A stretch of 10,383 nucleotides of DNA from Deltaproteobacteria bacterium (lineage in GTDB: Bacteria > Desulfobacterota > Syntrophia > Syntrophales > UBA2210), in assembly GCA_016935935.1 (NCBI GenBank), contig JAFGPZ010000179.1:1-10383 (forward strand), read 5' to 3'. Positions 1 to 6,762 of this stretch are shown here, piece by piece. A program made the translations under genes and the position numbers. The first letter of the stretch is position 1, and each line of letters opens with the position of its first letter. The notes beneath the pieces were generated by a model that saw only the letters and a list, made by a program, of their open reading frames with translations, searched no databases and was not told where the DNA came from.

Positions 1-187
1 ATCGAAAAAAATAAAAATGGTCAATTATCTGTTTAATATTAAAGAGTTATATCATGTTGTTGAACTTTTAACCGGACAGTAGTGACTCCGAACATAAAAA
101 AGTAATGTCTTATCAATAAAATATCCTGCTAGCTGCTCAATACGGTTCATGCGGTTCTTGCATGCTTTTCTGGAAAACGGGTGATAC
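1..187. other. AT-rich leader region upstream of the transporter operon
   Basis: No convincing gene lies here. The first 36 bases could encode the end of an upstream + strand gene (a frame from base 1 reaches TAA at 34-36), but that is too short to support. The stretch is AT-rich and presumably carries the promoter of the following operon, although I find no -35/-10 pair with good spacing. A short inverted repeat, CATGC-7 nt-GCATG, at 148-164 is followed by CTTTTC, and GCGGTTC-like words repeat around 143-157. This could be a weak attenuator or an operator. Confidence 0.4.
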
Positions 188-1021
188 ATGTTGAAAAGAC
201 TTCTTCTTACCTGCCTGACGCTGGTGGGCGTCGTTTTCTTAAGCGGGGCTCAGCCATACGAATATCCCCCCGATATGAGGGAAATCGCGAAACGGGGCAA
301 GCTTGTCGTGGCCATGTGCGCGCAAGACCGGCCCCCGTTCGTCGTAACGGGCGCAGACGGCACTCTGTCCGGGATGGATGTGGAACTGGCGCGGAGCATA
401 GGGGATCGCCTCGGCGTGCCGACCGAAATAGACCGGAGCGCCGCAACCTATGATGAGGTCATCAACCGGGTGGCAAAGGGGAACGCCGATATCGGAATAT
501 CACTCTTGAGCGCTACGACCGAACGTGCCCGCCGCGTCCTTTTTACTGAGCCCTACCTTTATGTATGTCCATCCCTTCTGGTAAACCGCAGAAAGGAAAT
601 CGATTTGAAACGGAAAGCGGCCGGAAAGGACTGGCTGCACGGACCGGGGGTTTCCATCGGGGTGATGCGGGGTTCATCCTACGAGGAATTTGTGCGGGAG
701 TTTTTCCCCTCGGCGCAGATAACGACATACAACCGGTGGAAAGTGCTGAACGGGGCGGTTCTCAGGGGAGATGTCACGGCGGTCCTCCAGAGCGGGGCTG
801 TTCTGTGTAATATGATCATGGATGAACCGGCGATCTACCTTACACACCGCCTTATACGGATCGAGGGGAAAGAGGATCGCTTCGCATGTGCCCTGCCGGC
901 AACCTCAATCTATTTCCTGACCTGGGTTAACCTTCTGCTTGCCCAGCGGGAAAATTTATCCCACAGACCTCTGGAAGAGGTCATGATCAGAAACTGGAAT
1001 AATACAGGGGCAGTGAGATGA
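188..1021 (+). CDS. Periplasmic solute-binding protein, SBP_bac_3 family (first of two)
   Basis: This 277-residue protein binds a small solute in the periplasm. Residues 1-21 form a Sec signal peptide (basic MLKR, hydrophobic core, SGA before the likely cut), and there is no lipobox. The mature part follows the family-3 (amino-acid type) fold: RGKLVVA near 36-42, SGMDVELA near 61-68, ADIGIS at 100-105, TTERA at 110-114 with the family ligand Arg at 113, EPY at 121-123 and RGSS at 161-164. Where family members usually have an Asp contacting the ligand alpha-amino group, this protein reads AVLQSG (198-203), so the ligand may not be a standard alpha-amino acid. The ATG at 188 follows a modest ACGGG ribosome site. 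Its TGA overlaps the symporter ATG (ATGA), and no ABC permease or ATPase is present. A family-3 domain is near certain; the substrate is unknown. Confidence 0.9.
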   Translation: MLKRLLLTCLTLVGVVFLSGAQPYEYPPDMREIAKRGKLVVAMCAQDRPPFVVTGADGTLSGMDVELARSIGDRLGVPTEIDRSAATYDEVINRVAKGNADIGISLLSATTERARRVLFTEPYLYVCPSLLVNRRKEIDLKRKAAGKDWLHGPGVSIGVMRGSSYEEFVREFFPSAQITTYNRWKVLNGAVLRGDVTAVLQSGAVLCNMIMDEPAIYLTHRLIRIEGKEDRFACALPATSIYFLTWVNLLLAQRENLSHRPLEEVMIRNWNNTGAVR

Positions 1022-2289
1022 TTTGGAAGTGGAAGAAGATATCGTTGCACAAGCGACTTACGATGCAGAGTCCCTGGGTGATCCTTGGGGCCATTATCGC
1101 CGGCGGTCTCTTCGGATATTTCTTCAAAGGACCGGCCCAGCACCTTACCGCGCCGGGCAGAATCTTTATCGGTCTCATGCAGATGTGCATCCTGCCCATC
1201 ATGATCACAGCCATCATTTCCAGTGTGGGAAGGCTGGTCAAAGAACCGGGATCGATCCGGATCATCAGAACCCTCTTCATCCTCATCTTTACGGGCCTTT
1301 TTCTGGCCAGCGCCGTTGGACTGGGGGCCGGTCTTGCGGGAAGGCCGGGGGCCGCCCTTTCACAGCAGGCAAAGGCAGGCATGGGCAAGATGCTCTTTAT
1401 GTCCGAACAGAGTGCCGTAAAGGAAACCGCCAAAAGCAATACCCCCCTTGCCGACTTTTTTGTCAAAATCGTGCCGACAAACATATTTGCGGCCCTCAGC
1501 GAGGGCAACAGTCTCCGGATACTTCTCTTTACACTTCTGCTGGGGGTTGCCATCGGCCTGGTACCTCATGCCGCCAGCGAGACCATCATCGATTTTATGA
1601 TCGCCCTTTTCGAGGCCTTTAAAACTATTATCGGCTGGGTGATGAAGGCACTGCCTGTCGGCCTCTTTTGCGTCTTTGCAGGCAGCGTTGCCACGACAGG
1701 CCTGGGCATATTCCAATCGCTGGGCAAGCTGCTTGCCGTAATCTACGGGTCTGCCGTGGTCCTTTTTATCATCTACCAGCTTCTGATCAGTATTTCCTCC
1801 AGACAATCCATCTGGCAATCCTTTGTCGCCCTGCGCGAGACCTACCTGGTTGCCCTGGGAACGGCGAACAGCTTTGTCGCTCTGCCCTCGGCCTTAAACA
1901 GTGTGCAGAAGAATCTTAAACTGGACGAGAAGATGTCCAATCTTATCATCCCCCTGGGAATCGTAATAAACCGTCAGGGGGTGGTGCTCTGTTTTGCCGT
2001 GACCGCCGTATTCCTCGCCCAGTTATACGACGTTACTCTGGGAGTGGAAAAGATGGTGATCATCCTTGTCGGCGCCGCACTGGCAGGTATGGCCGCCCTG
2101 GGGAGACTGGGCGTGGCCGCATCGCTACTCGCATTCGTTCTTGAGCCTCTGGGGTTGCCGGTAGAGACGGCCTTTATTGTCCTTTTCTCGCTTGAAATCT
2201 TTCTGGATCCCCTGACGGCCGTTTTAATCATTCAATCGAACTGCGGAACCGTGGCAGTTCTGGAACGGATTAACAGGCAAGGTCCATGA
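1018..2289 (+). CDS. DAACS/SDF-family secondary symporter (divergent GltP/DctA relative)
   Basis: This 423-residue inner-membrane protein resembles sodium- or proton-coupled dicarboxylate/amino-acid symporters. Visible hallmarks are the TM2 stretch FIGLMQMCILPIM (50-62), the VPTNIFAAL region (152-160), an HP1-like LGTANSFVALP (280-290) and the TM7 segment LIIPLGIVINRQGV (309-322). An HP2-like ALGRLGVAAS (360-369) and TM8 LEIFLDPLTAVLIIQSN (392-408) follow. The fold is clear but key residues are changed. The canonical NMDGT is NRQGV, and by hand alignment to GltPh TM8 the Arg397, Asn401 and Asp405 positions are Thr, Ile and Asn, while Asp394 is kept (D397 here). Cation coupling and substrate therefore probably differ from known members. 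The ATG at 1018 has AGGGG at 1006-1010 and overlaps the upstream stop by four bases; its own stop overlaps the next start in the same way. Tight coupling to two binding proteins suggests they feed it. Confidence 0.88.
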   Translation: MIWKWKKISLHKRLTMQSPWVILGAIIAGGLFGYFFKGPAQHLTAPGRIFIGLMQMCILPIMITAIISSVGRLVKEPGSIRIIRTLFILIFTGLFLASAVGLGAGLAGRPGAALSQQAKAGMGKMLFMSEQSAVKETAKSNTPLADFFVKIVPTNIFAALSEGNSLRILLFTLLLGVAIGLVPHAASETIIDFMIALFEAFKTIIGWVMKALPVGLFCVFAGSVATTGLGIFQSLGKLLAVIYGSAVVLFIIYQLLISISSRQSIWQSFVALRETYLVALGTANSFVALPSALNSVQKNLKLDEKMSNLIIPLGIVINRQGVVLCFAVTAVFLAQLYDVTLGVEKMVIILVGAALAGMAALGRLGVAASLLAFVLEPLGLPVETAFIVLFSLEIFLDPLTAVLIIQSNCGTVAVLERINRQGP

Positions 2290-3098
2290 AATTTCTGTTG
2301 CGTATATTACTAATCATCATTGCACTGCCGGCCTTTTTCGGAAGTCATGCCTATGGGAGGGACCTCTCTTCTCCCGATATGGCGAGAATACTGGAAAGGG
2401 GGAAACTCGTCGTGGCAGTGGTCGTAACGGAGGATTACCCCTTTTTCATGAAGACACCCGGGGGGAATGATACCGGTTTTGATATCGATATGGCCAGGGA
2501 TATTGCAGCGCGTCTGGGTGTAGGAGTCGAATTCAATCGGAAAGCCGCCACCTATAATGAGGTGATCGATATCGTGGCGCACAAGGAGGCCGATCTGGGC
2601 ATTTCCGATCTGACAACCACCCTGGAAAGGGCAAAAAAAGTGAGCTTCACGATCCCATACCTGAAGCTGAATACCTATATCCTTGCCAACCGCCGACAGG
2701 CGATCGCCTATCGGCATACCTCAACCCGGGGGATCGTCAACCGGCATGGGGTAACGATTATGGCGGAACGGGGTACTTCCTACGTGCAATTTGTAAAAAA
2801 GGAGTTTCCCCTCGCTACGGTCATCCTCCACGAGGATTTCGATGAGGGCCTTCAGGAGGTATTGAAGGGGAATGCCTTCGGCTTATTCGCCGGAGAGGCT
2901 TATGTCAAGACACTGGTCAGGGAAAGATCCGAAGTCTACCTGTATCTGGAGACCCTTATGATCGAGGGGCTGACGGACCGCATTGCTATCGCCGTTCCCT
3001 GGGCAAGCGTCCACCTGCTCGCCTGGCTTAATCTCTACCTGAAAACCGACATGGCGGGGATAACCATCGACGAGATTCTGAACCGCTATCCCCGATAA
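2286..3098 (+). CDS. Periplasmic solute-binding protein, SBP_bac_3 family (second, paralogous)
   Basis: This 270-residue exported binding protein is a clear paralogue of the protein encoded at 188-1021. They share the RGKLVVA, AATY-EVI, AD-GIS, ERA-KV, PYL and NRR blocks in the same order. Residues 1-22 form a signal peptide (MKFLLR, hydrophobic core, SHA). Ligand-site landmarks are TGFDIDMA (63-70), ADLGIS (102-107), ERAKKV with Arg115, and RGTS (162-165). The site that usually carries a ligand Asp reads LFAGEA (200-205), so this copy also lacks the standard alpha-amino contact but has a Glu nearby. The two paralogues differ most in the lobe-1 contact segment (VVTEDYPFF versus CAQDRPPFV), which hints at different ligands. 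The ATG at 2286 overlaps the symporter TGA (ATGA) with AAGG just upstream. No ABC components are nearby. Confidence 0.9.
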   Translation: MKFLLRILLIIIALPAFFGSHAYGRDLSSPDMARILERGKLVVAVVVTEDYPFFMKTPGGNDTGFDIDMARDIAARLGVGVEFNRKAATYNEVIDIVAHKEADLGISDLTTTLERAKKVSFTIPYLKLNTYILANRRQAIAYRHTSTRGIVNRHGVTIMAERGTSYVQFVKKEFPLATVILHEDFDEGLQEVLKGNAFGLFAGEAYVKTLVRERSEVYLYLETLMIEGLTDRIAIAVPWASVHLLAWLNLYLKTDMAGITIDEILNRYPR

Positions 3099-3275
3099 TG
3101 CCTCTACAAAAATATAGGCAGTGCCCCTTGTTTTTATGTTTTCCCGGGATGCATTAGATGTGAGGAGGAAGGGAACAGTTCGACAAAGAAAGCCAACGTA
3201 TTCAAGATAAGTGTGCTTCTGATGCCTTCAAAGATGGAGGTTCATCTGCGGAGGAAAGATGCACTGAAACGAATT
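3099..3275. other. Intergenic region after the transporter operon
   Basis: A small inverted repeat TGCCT (3099-3103)/AGGCA (3116-3120) starts right after the operon stop. A T-rich tract (GTTTTTATGTTTT) lies about ten bases further on. This may be a weak terminator, but stem and U-tract are not adjacent, so I do not call it firmly. Short frames reach only about 20 residues and none resembles a known protein. The region leads into the repeat copy at 3276. Confidence 0.4.
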
Positions 3276-3301
3276 GGGAAGTGTCCCTGATTTTTCCAAT
3301 T
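3272..3301 (+). repeat. Dispersed repeat copy 1 (core GGGAAGTGTCCCTG)
   Basis: The core GGGAAGTGTCCCTG sits at 3276-3289, followed by a T-rich arm and CC at 3296-3297. The copy lies inside its own inverted repeat: AATTGG at 3272-3277 pairs with CCAATT at 3296-3301, with an inner GGGA/TCCC mini-stem. Related cores occur at 5220-5236 (opposite strand) and 8267-8292 (same strand). It lies 30 bases upstream of the small secreted-protein gene. The pattern fits a REP-like intergenic repeat or the end of a mobile cassette; no transposase is in the window. Confidence 0.7.
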
Positions 3302-3330
3302 ATCTGGAAATGTATAAAGGGGAGAACAAA

Positions 3331-3621
3331 ATGAAAACAGGCATAAAAAATAAAATAGTGAGAAAAGTTGTTTTTACGCTCATACTTATCTGCATATTGG
3401 TACTACTTATATCACCCATGTCATCAGCCAACGACGGCAAATACGTCTGTAAGTGCAAAGGGATACCGTCTTGGTGGCCGTTATGGACCATTTACACTAG
3501 CTGCGGCAATAGTTTTATAGGGAGCGACAAGGATCAAATCGATACGGAAATCACAGAGCAAAATCCGGACGTCCTCGAAAAACGAAACCGATGTAATATG
3601 GGAGTATTCCTGGTTGTATGA
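3331..3621 (+). CDS. Small secreted cysteine-containing protein, unknown function
   Basis: I do not recognise this 96-residue protein. Residues 1-33 look like a Sec signal peptide (MKTGIKNKIVRK, a long hydrophobic run, SSA before the likely cut), leaving a mature part of about 63 residues. That part has four cysteines (residues 40, 42, 58 and 88, including a CKC pair) and an aromatic patch SWWPLW (48-52), which suggests a small disulfide-stabilised or metal-binding periplasmic protein. I chose the ATG at 3331 because AAAGGGGAG lies just upstream at 3317-3325; an earlier TTG at 3274 would start inside the dispersed repeat. The TGA overlaps the antiporter ATG (ATGA at 3618-3621), so the two are probably co-translated. 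Composition is AT-richer than the antiporter, and the C-terminus (GVFLVV) is hydrophobic. It could be an accessory factor of the antiporter or a hitch-hiking foreign gene. Confidence 0.6.
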   Translation: MKTGIKNKIVRKVVFTLILICILVLLISPMSSANDGKYVCKCKGIPSWWPLWTIYTSCGNSFIGSDKDQIDTEITEQNPDVLEKRNRCNMGVFLVV

Positions 3622-5219
3622 ACCCTTTATGGATTATAGCCGCCTTCGTCTTCGGTGCCATCGTCAGCAGGATCGGACTGCCTCCCCTCGTGGGATATCT
3701 CCTTGCCGGCTTTGCGCTGCACGGAATGGACATCACTGGCGGTGTCGTGCTGGAACGGGTCGCCGATGCCGGTGTGACGCTGCTCCTCTTTACTATCGGT
3801 CTCAAGTTGAAGATAAAGGGCCTGGCAAAGCCCGACGTCTGGGCCGGGACATCCATCCACATGCTTGTGACGGTCTCTCTCTTCGGCTTTGTGATATGGC
3901 TCCTGGCACTTTCAGGGTTACCCCTCTTTGATCGACTGAACGGCCGCACCGCCCTGCTCATCGCCTTCGCCCTCAGTTTCTCCAGTACGGTCTTTGCGGT
4001 GAAGGTGCTCGAGGAAAAGAAGGAGATGGCATCCCGCCACGCCGTTACCGCCATCGGTATTCTCATCATGCAGGATATCATTGCCGTGATATTCCTGGCC
4101 GCATCCACCGGCAGGGTTCCCTCCCTCTGGGCCGTACCACTCGTGGCTTCACTCTTCATTGTGCGGCCCCTGCTGGGACGGTTCATGGCACAATGCGGCC
4201 ATGGCGAACTGCTGATGCTCTTCGGTATTCTCATGACCGTCGCCGGTTACAGCAGCTTTGAAGTCGTGGGATTGAAAGGCGACCTGGGGGCACTGGTCTG
4301 CGGCATGCTCTTCGCCAATCATCCCAAGGCCCCTGAATTGGCGGAGCGGTTGCTCGGCTTCAAGGACCTCTTTCTCATCGGCTTCTTTCTCAATATCGGC
4401 ATGTCCGGCTTTCCCACGTCCACCGGTTTCATGATTGCCCTCCTGCTGGCGCTGATCATGCCCGTCAAGGCAGGGTTGTTCTTCCTTATTCTGACGCGGC
4501 TGAGGCTGCGCGCACGGACATCGCTCCTGGCTTCGCTCAGCCTGGCGAATTACAGTGAATTCGGTCTCATCGTCGGGTCCATCGGTGTGGCACAGGGCTG
4601 GATCGGCAGTGAATGGCTGGTCATTATTGCCCTTGCCCTGTCATTGACCTTCATCATGGCTGCACCGCTGAATGCCGCCGCCCACAACCTGTACGCACGT
4701 CTGTCAAGCCCCCTGAAATTCTTCGAAACTGCGAAACGACTCCCCGAAGACGCGCCCGTTGACTCCGGTGATGCCGAGATTGTCATTATCGGTATGGGAG
4801 GGGTGGGGACAAGCGCCTATGATGAAATGAGTCGCCGGTACGGCGATATTGCCATCGGTATCGATTTTAATATCGAAACGGTGGAGAAACATCAAAAGAG
4901 AGGTCGCAACGTGATTTACGGCGACGCCGAGGACAGCGATTTCTGGAAACGTATCGACCCTGCAAAGAGTCAGGTCATGCTGGTGATGCTGACCCTGCCC
5001 GCTCCCCGGGCGGGCGTATTTGCCATTCACCAGATGAGGGAGCGGGGCTACACGGGGCAGATCACCGCGTCGGTACGCTATGATGACGAGGCGTACCTCC
5101 TGCAGGATGCAGGGATCGATGCCGTATACTTTCTCTATGAAGAGGCCGGCGTCGGCTTCGCCGATCACGTGTGTGAACACATGGACTACTGCAGACTCAA
5201 AGAAGAAAGTGAAAAATAG
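3618..5219 (+). CDS. CPA2-family cation:proton antiporter with C-terminal RCK (TrkA-N) domain, KefB/YbaL-like
   Basis: This 533-residue inner-membrane protein exchanges K+ or Na+ for protons, or acts as a gated K+ efflux system. The membrane part covers residues 1-360. It includes the family start IGLPPLVGYLLAG (19-31), LFTIGL (57-62), FALSFSSTVFAVKVL (117-131), the QD pair at 152-153 whose Asp is the ion/proton site in CPA2 proteins, and LSLANYSEFGLIVG (307-320). A cytoplasmic Rossmann RCK domain spans about 385-520, with GMGGVG (392-397) and an acidic Asp416 at the end of the second strand, as expected for NAD(H) binding. No TrkA-C domain follows. The protein ends in KEESEK, and its TAG abuts the repeat at 5220, so the tail may have been changed by that repeat. 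The start overlaps the preceding stop, and GGGAG lies rather far upstream (3600-3604). Confidence 0.92.
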   Translation: MNPLWIIAAFVFGAIVSRIGLPPLVGYLLAGFALHGMDITGGVVLERVADAGVTLLLFTIGLKLKIKGLAKPDVWAGTSIHMLVTVSLFGFVIWLLALSGLPLFDRLNGRTALLIAFALSFSSTVFAVKVLEEKKEMASRHAVTAIGILIMQDIIAVIFLAASTGRVPSLWAVPLVASLFIVRPLLGRFMAQCGHGELLMLFGILMTVAGYSSFEVVGLKGDLGALVCGMLFANHPKAPELAERLLGFKDLFLIGFFLNIGMSGFPTSTGFMIALLLALIMPVKAGLFFLILTRLRLRARTSLLASLSLANYSEFGLIVGSIGVAQGWIGSEWLVIIALALSLTFIMAAPLNAAAHNLYARLSSPLKFFETAKRLPEDAPVDSGDAEIVIIGMGGVGTSAYDEMSRRYGDIAIGIDFNIETVEKHQKRGRNVIYGDAEDSDFWKRIDPAKSQVMLVMLTLPAPRAGVFAIHQMRERGYTGQITASVRYDDEAYLLQDAGIDAVYFLYEEAGVGFADHVCEHMDYCRLKEESEK

Positions 5220-5240
5220 GGGACACTTCCCGTATTTTTT
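5211..5240 (-). repeat. Dispersed repeat copy 2, inverted, at the antiporter stop codon
   Basis: On the - strand, bases 5236-5220 read AATACGGGAAGTGTCCC, identical over 17 bases to the + strand at 8267-8283. It is inverted relative to copies 1 and 3. It starts one base after the antiporter TAG (5217-5219), and the A/T-rich arms GAAAAATA and GTATTTTTT on either side could form a weak stem. The GTATTTTTT run could also help terminate + strand transcription. Confidence 0.75.
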
Positions 5241-5414
5241 AAGTCTCACAGCCGGCGATCATGAGGGCGACGCTATCATCAGGCGGGTAATCGTGCGGAC
5301 CGCGCCGTCTATCGACACCGTGAAAACGACACACAGAGAAACATCTCTGCATTTTATTTTGCTTATAAGCAAATATTATTGTAAATATTTTTGCTTTGTG
5401 GTAAATAAACTCGC
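5241..5414. promoter_or_regulatory. AT-rich leader with 16-bp perfect palindrome upstream of the ATPase
   Basis: Bases 5241-5340 hold nothing I recognise. From 5340 the composition turns strongly AT-rich. A perfect palindrome TTTGCTTATAAGCAAA spans 5358-5373. A second, looser dyad follows at about 5369-5393 (GCAAATATT, spacer, AATATTTTTGC), and the half-site TTTGCTT recurs near 5390. Overlapping dyads with a repeated half-site fit an operator for a dimeric regulator. The regulator is not evident in the window. The ATPase start at 5415 has no strong ribosome site. Confidence 0.5.
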
Positions 5415-6581
5415 ATGATAATACCACGATATCTCACAGAACCAATCCGCCGCGACCTCGAAGAAAAGATGGTCTTTATTTCCGGGCCCCGGCAGGTCGG
5501 TAAGACAACGCTGGCGAAGACCTTTCTGGAAGGGAAAGAACACCAGTACTATAATTGGGATAACCGGTCAGATCGGAAGAATATACTGGCTGCGCAATGG
5601 CCGGCCGTTGAAAGCATCGTCGTATTTGACGAACTCCACAAATACAGGAACTGGAAGGGCTGGATCAAGGGGGAATATGATTCGCATGGCCATCGAATCC
5701 GGTTTATCATAACGGGTAGTGCCCGGCTGGATATATACCGAAGGAGCGGAGATTCATTACAGGGGCGTTACCACGCACACCGCCTGCACGGGTTTTCAGT
5801 AGGCGAGCTGCAGAAGACTTCTTTACCCCTCATCCCCGAACGGGAAATAGTATTTCCGGACAGGACCGACCGGGATGTGCTTCCCCTGTTGTTCCGCTTC
5901 GGTTCCTTTCCCGAACCCTTCCTGAAGCAGAACGAACGCAGCCTGAGGCGATGGCAGCGGGAACGGATGGATCGCTTTTTTAGGGAAGATGTGCGCGATC
6001 TCGAAAACGTCAGGGATTTGTCATCGATGGAACTGCTGGCATCCATGCTCGACGATCGTATCGGCAGTCTTCTTTCCCTTCAGTCATTGCGGGAAGATCT
6101 TGAAGTCAGCCATCGGGCTGTTTCCAACTGGATGGCCATTCTTGAACGTCTGTATCACTGTTTTAGTGTGACACCATTTGCACACAGCTCTATACGATCA
6201 CTTAAAAAAGCCGCTAAAGTATATCTCTGGGACTGGTCAGTGGTGCCTGATGAGGGTGCACGCTTCGAGAATCTCGTTGCCTGTCACCTCTTAAAAATGA
6301 AACATGCCCTTGAAGATCAGGAGGGGTACAGAATCGGCCTCCATTACCTGAGAGATGCGGGCAAGAGAGAAATCGATTTCCTGGTAACCGTTGAGGGAAA
6401 GCCCTGGTTTGCCGTAGAATGCAAGACGTCGGGCAGAACGCCAAATCCTGCACTAAACTACTATGGCGAACGACTGAACGTTCCCTTTCTGTATCAGATA
6501 ACTCGTGAAACGGGAGCCGATACCTTCGACGGCAGAGTCAGGGTGATGCCTGCCGCTAAGTTTCTGGGAGCATTGCCGTAA
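5415..6581 (+). CDS. AAA_14/DUF4143 family ATPase with C-terminal nuclease-like fold
   Basis: This 388-residue cytoplasmic protein belongs to the widespread AAA_14-DUF4143 ATPases, whose cellular role is poorly defined. The N-terminal ATPase has Walker A GPRQVGKT (24-31), Walker B IVVFDEL (68-74) and the sensor-like segment IITGSARLDIYRRSGDSLQGR (98-118), which is typical of the family. A central helical part (about 180-250) resembles a winged-helix region. The C-terminal DUF4143 part ends in REIDFLV (318-324) and WFAVECK (331-337), the D...E-x-K spacing of a PD-(D/E)XK-like fold. Length matches the family. It appears to be a stand-alone gene with an AT-rich, dyad-rich leader and a convergent neighbour downstream. 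Its composition matches the host rather than the foreign gene at the right end. The ATG at 5415 gives the normal family N-terminus (IPRYL), so the start is secure despite the weak ribosome site. Confidence 0.9.
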   Translation: MIIPRYLTEPIRRDLEEKMVFISGPRQVGKTTLAKTFLEGKEHQYYNWDNRSDRKNILAAQWPAVESIVVFDELHKYRNWKGWIKGEYDSHGHRIRFIITGSARLDIYRRSGDSLQGRYHAHRLHGFSVGELQKTSLPLIPEREIVFPDRTDRDVLPLLFRFGSFPEPFLKQNERSLRRWQRERMDRFFREDVRDLENVRDLSSMELLASMLDDRIGSLLSLQSLREDLEVSHRAVSNWMAILERLYHCFSVTPFAHSSIRSLKKAAKVYLWDWSVVPDEGARFENLVACHLLKMKHALEDQEGYRIGLHYLRDAGKREIDFLVTVEGKPWFAVECKTSGRTPNPALNYYGERLNVPFLYQITRETGADTFDGRVRVMPAAKFLGALP

Positions 6582-6762
6582 TAAACGTGAAAGAGGAAAA
6601 TATTAGATCACTCTCGTATCTTATATGTCTGAAGACCTGCGAGGATCAAGGCAAAGCTCCGTTAAAGCCGGACATTGCGCCAAGCAGAGCGCCCAAACCA
6701 TTCCCGCTGGTTCAATCTTGCAGATTGAACCACAACAGTATTTACATGTGACTTTATCCGCC
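6582..6762. other. Convergent intergenic region with a strong hairpin
   Basis: This 181-base gap lies between the ATPase (+) and the rhodanese (-). I see no gene in it. Its one clear element is the hairpin at 6708-6732, listed separately. Confidence 0.5.
6708..6732. terminator. 11-bp perfect stem-loop between convergent genes
   Basis: TGGTTCAATCT (6708-6718) and AGATTGAACCA (6722-6732) are perfect reverse complements around a three-base TGC loop. The position, 127 bases after the ATPase stop and 30 bases after the rhodanese stop, suits a shared 3' end. Neither side has a U-tract, so classical intrinsic termination is doubtful. RNA 3'-end protection or a protein-binding dyad are alternatives. 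Confidence 0.45.

Noticed and set aside
987..1553. 188-codon open frame on the - strand opposite the symporter
   Set aside because: It lies fully antisense to a well-supported membrane protein gene, has no family features, and follows from codon bias of the real gene.
188..3098. Amino-acid ABC importer operon
   Set aside because: No ABC ATPase or BPD permease is present; the only membrane protein has DAACS landmarks.
3274..3330. TTG start extending the small secreted protein by 19 residues
   Set aside because: It would begin inside the dispersed repeat, and the ATG at 3331 has a good ribosome site and yields a proper signal peptide.
3551..4234. 227-codon open frame on the - strand opposite the antiporter
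   Set aside because: Serine/arginine-rich low-information translation, no ribosome site, and antisense to a clear CPA2 gene.
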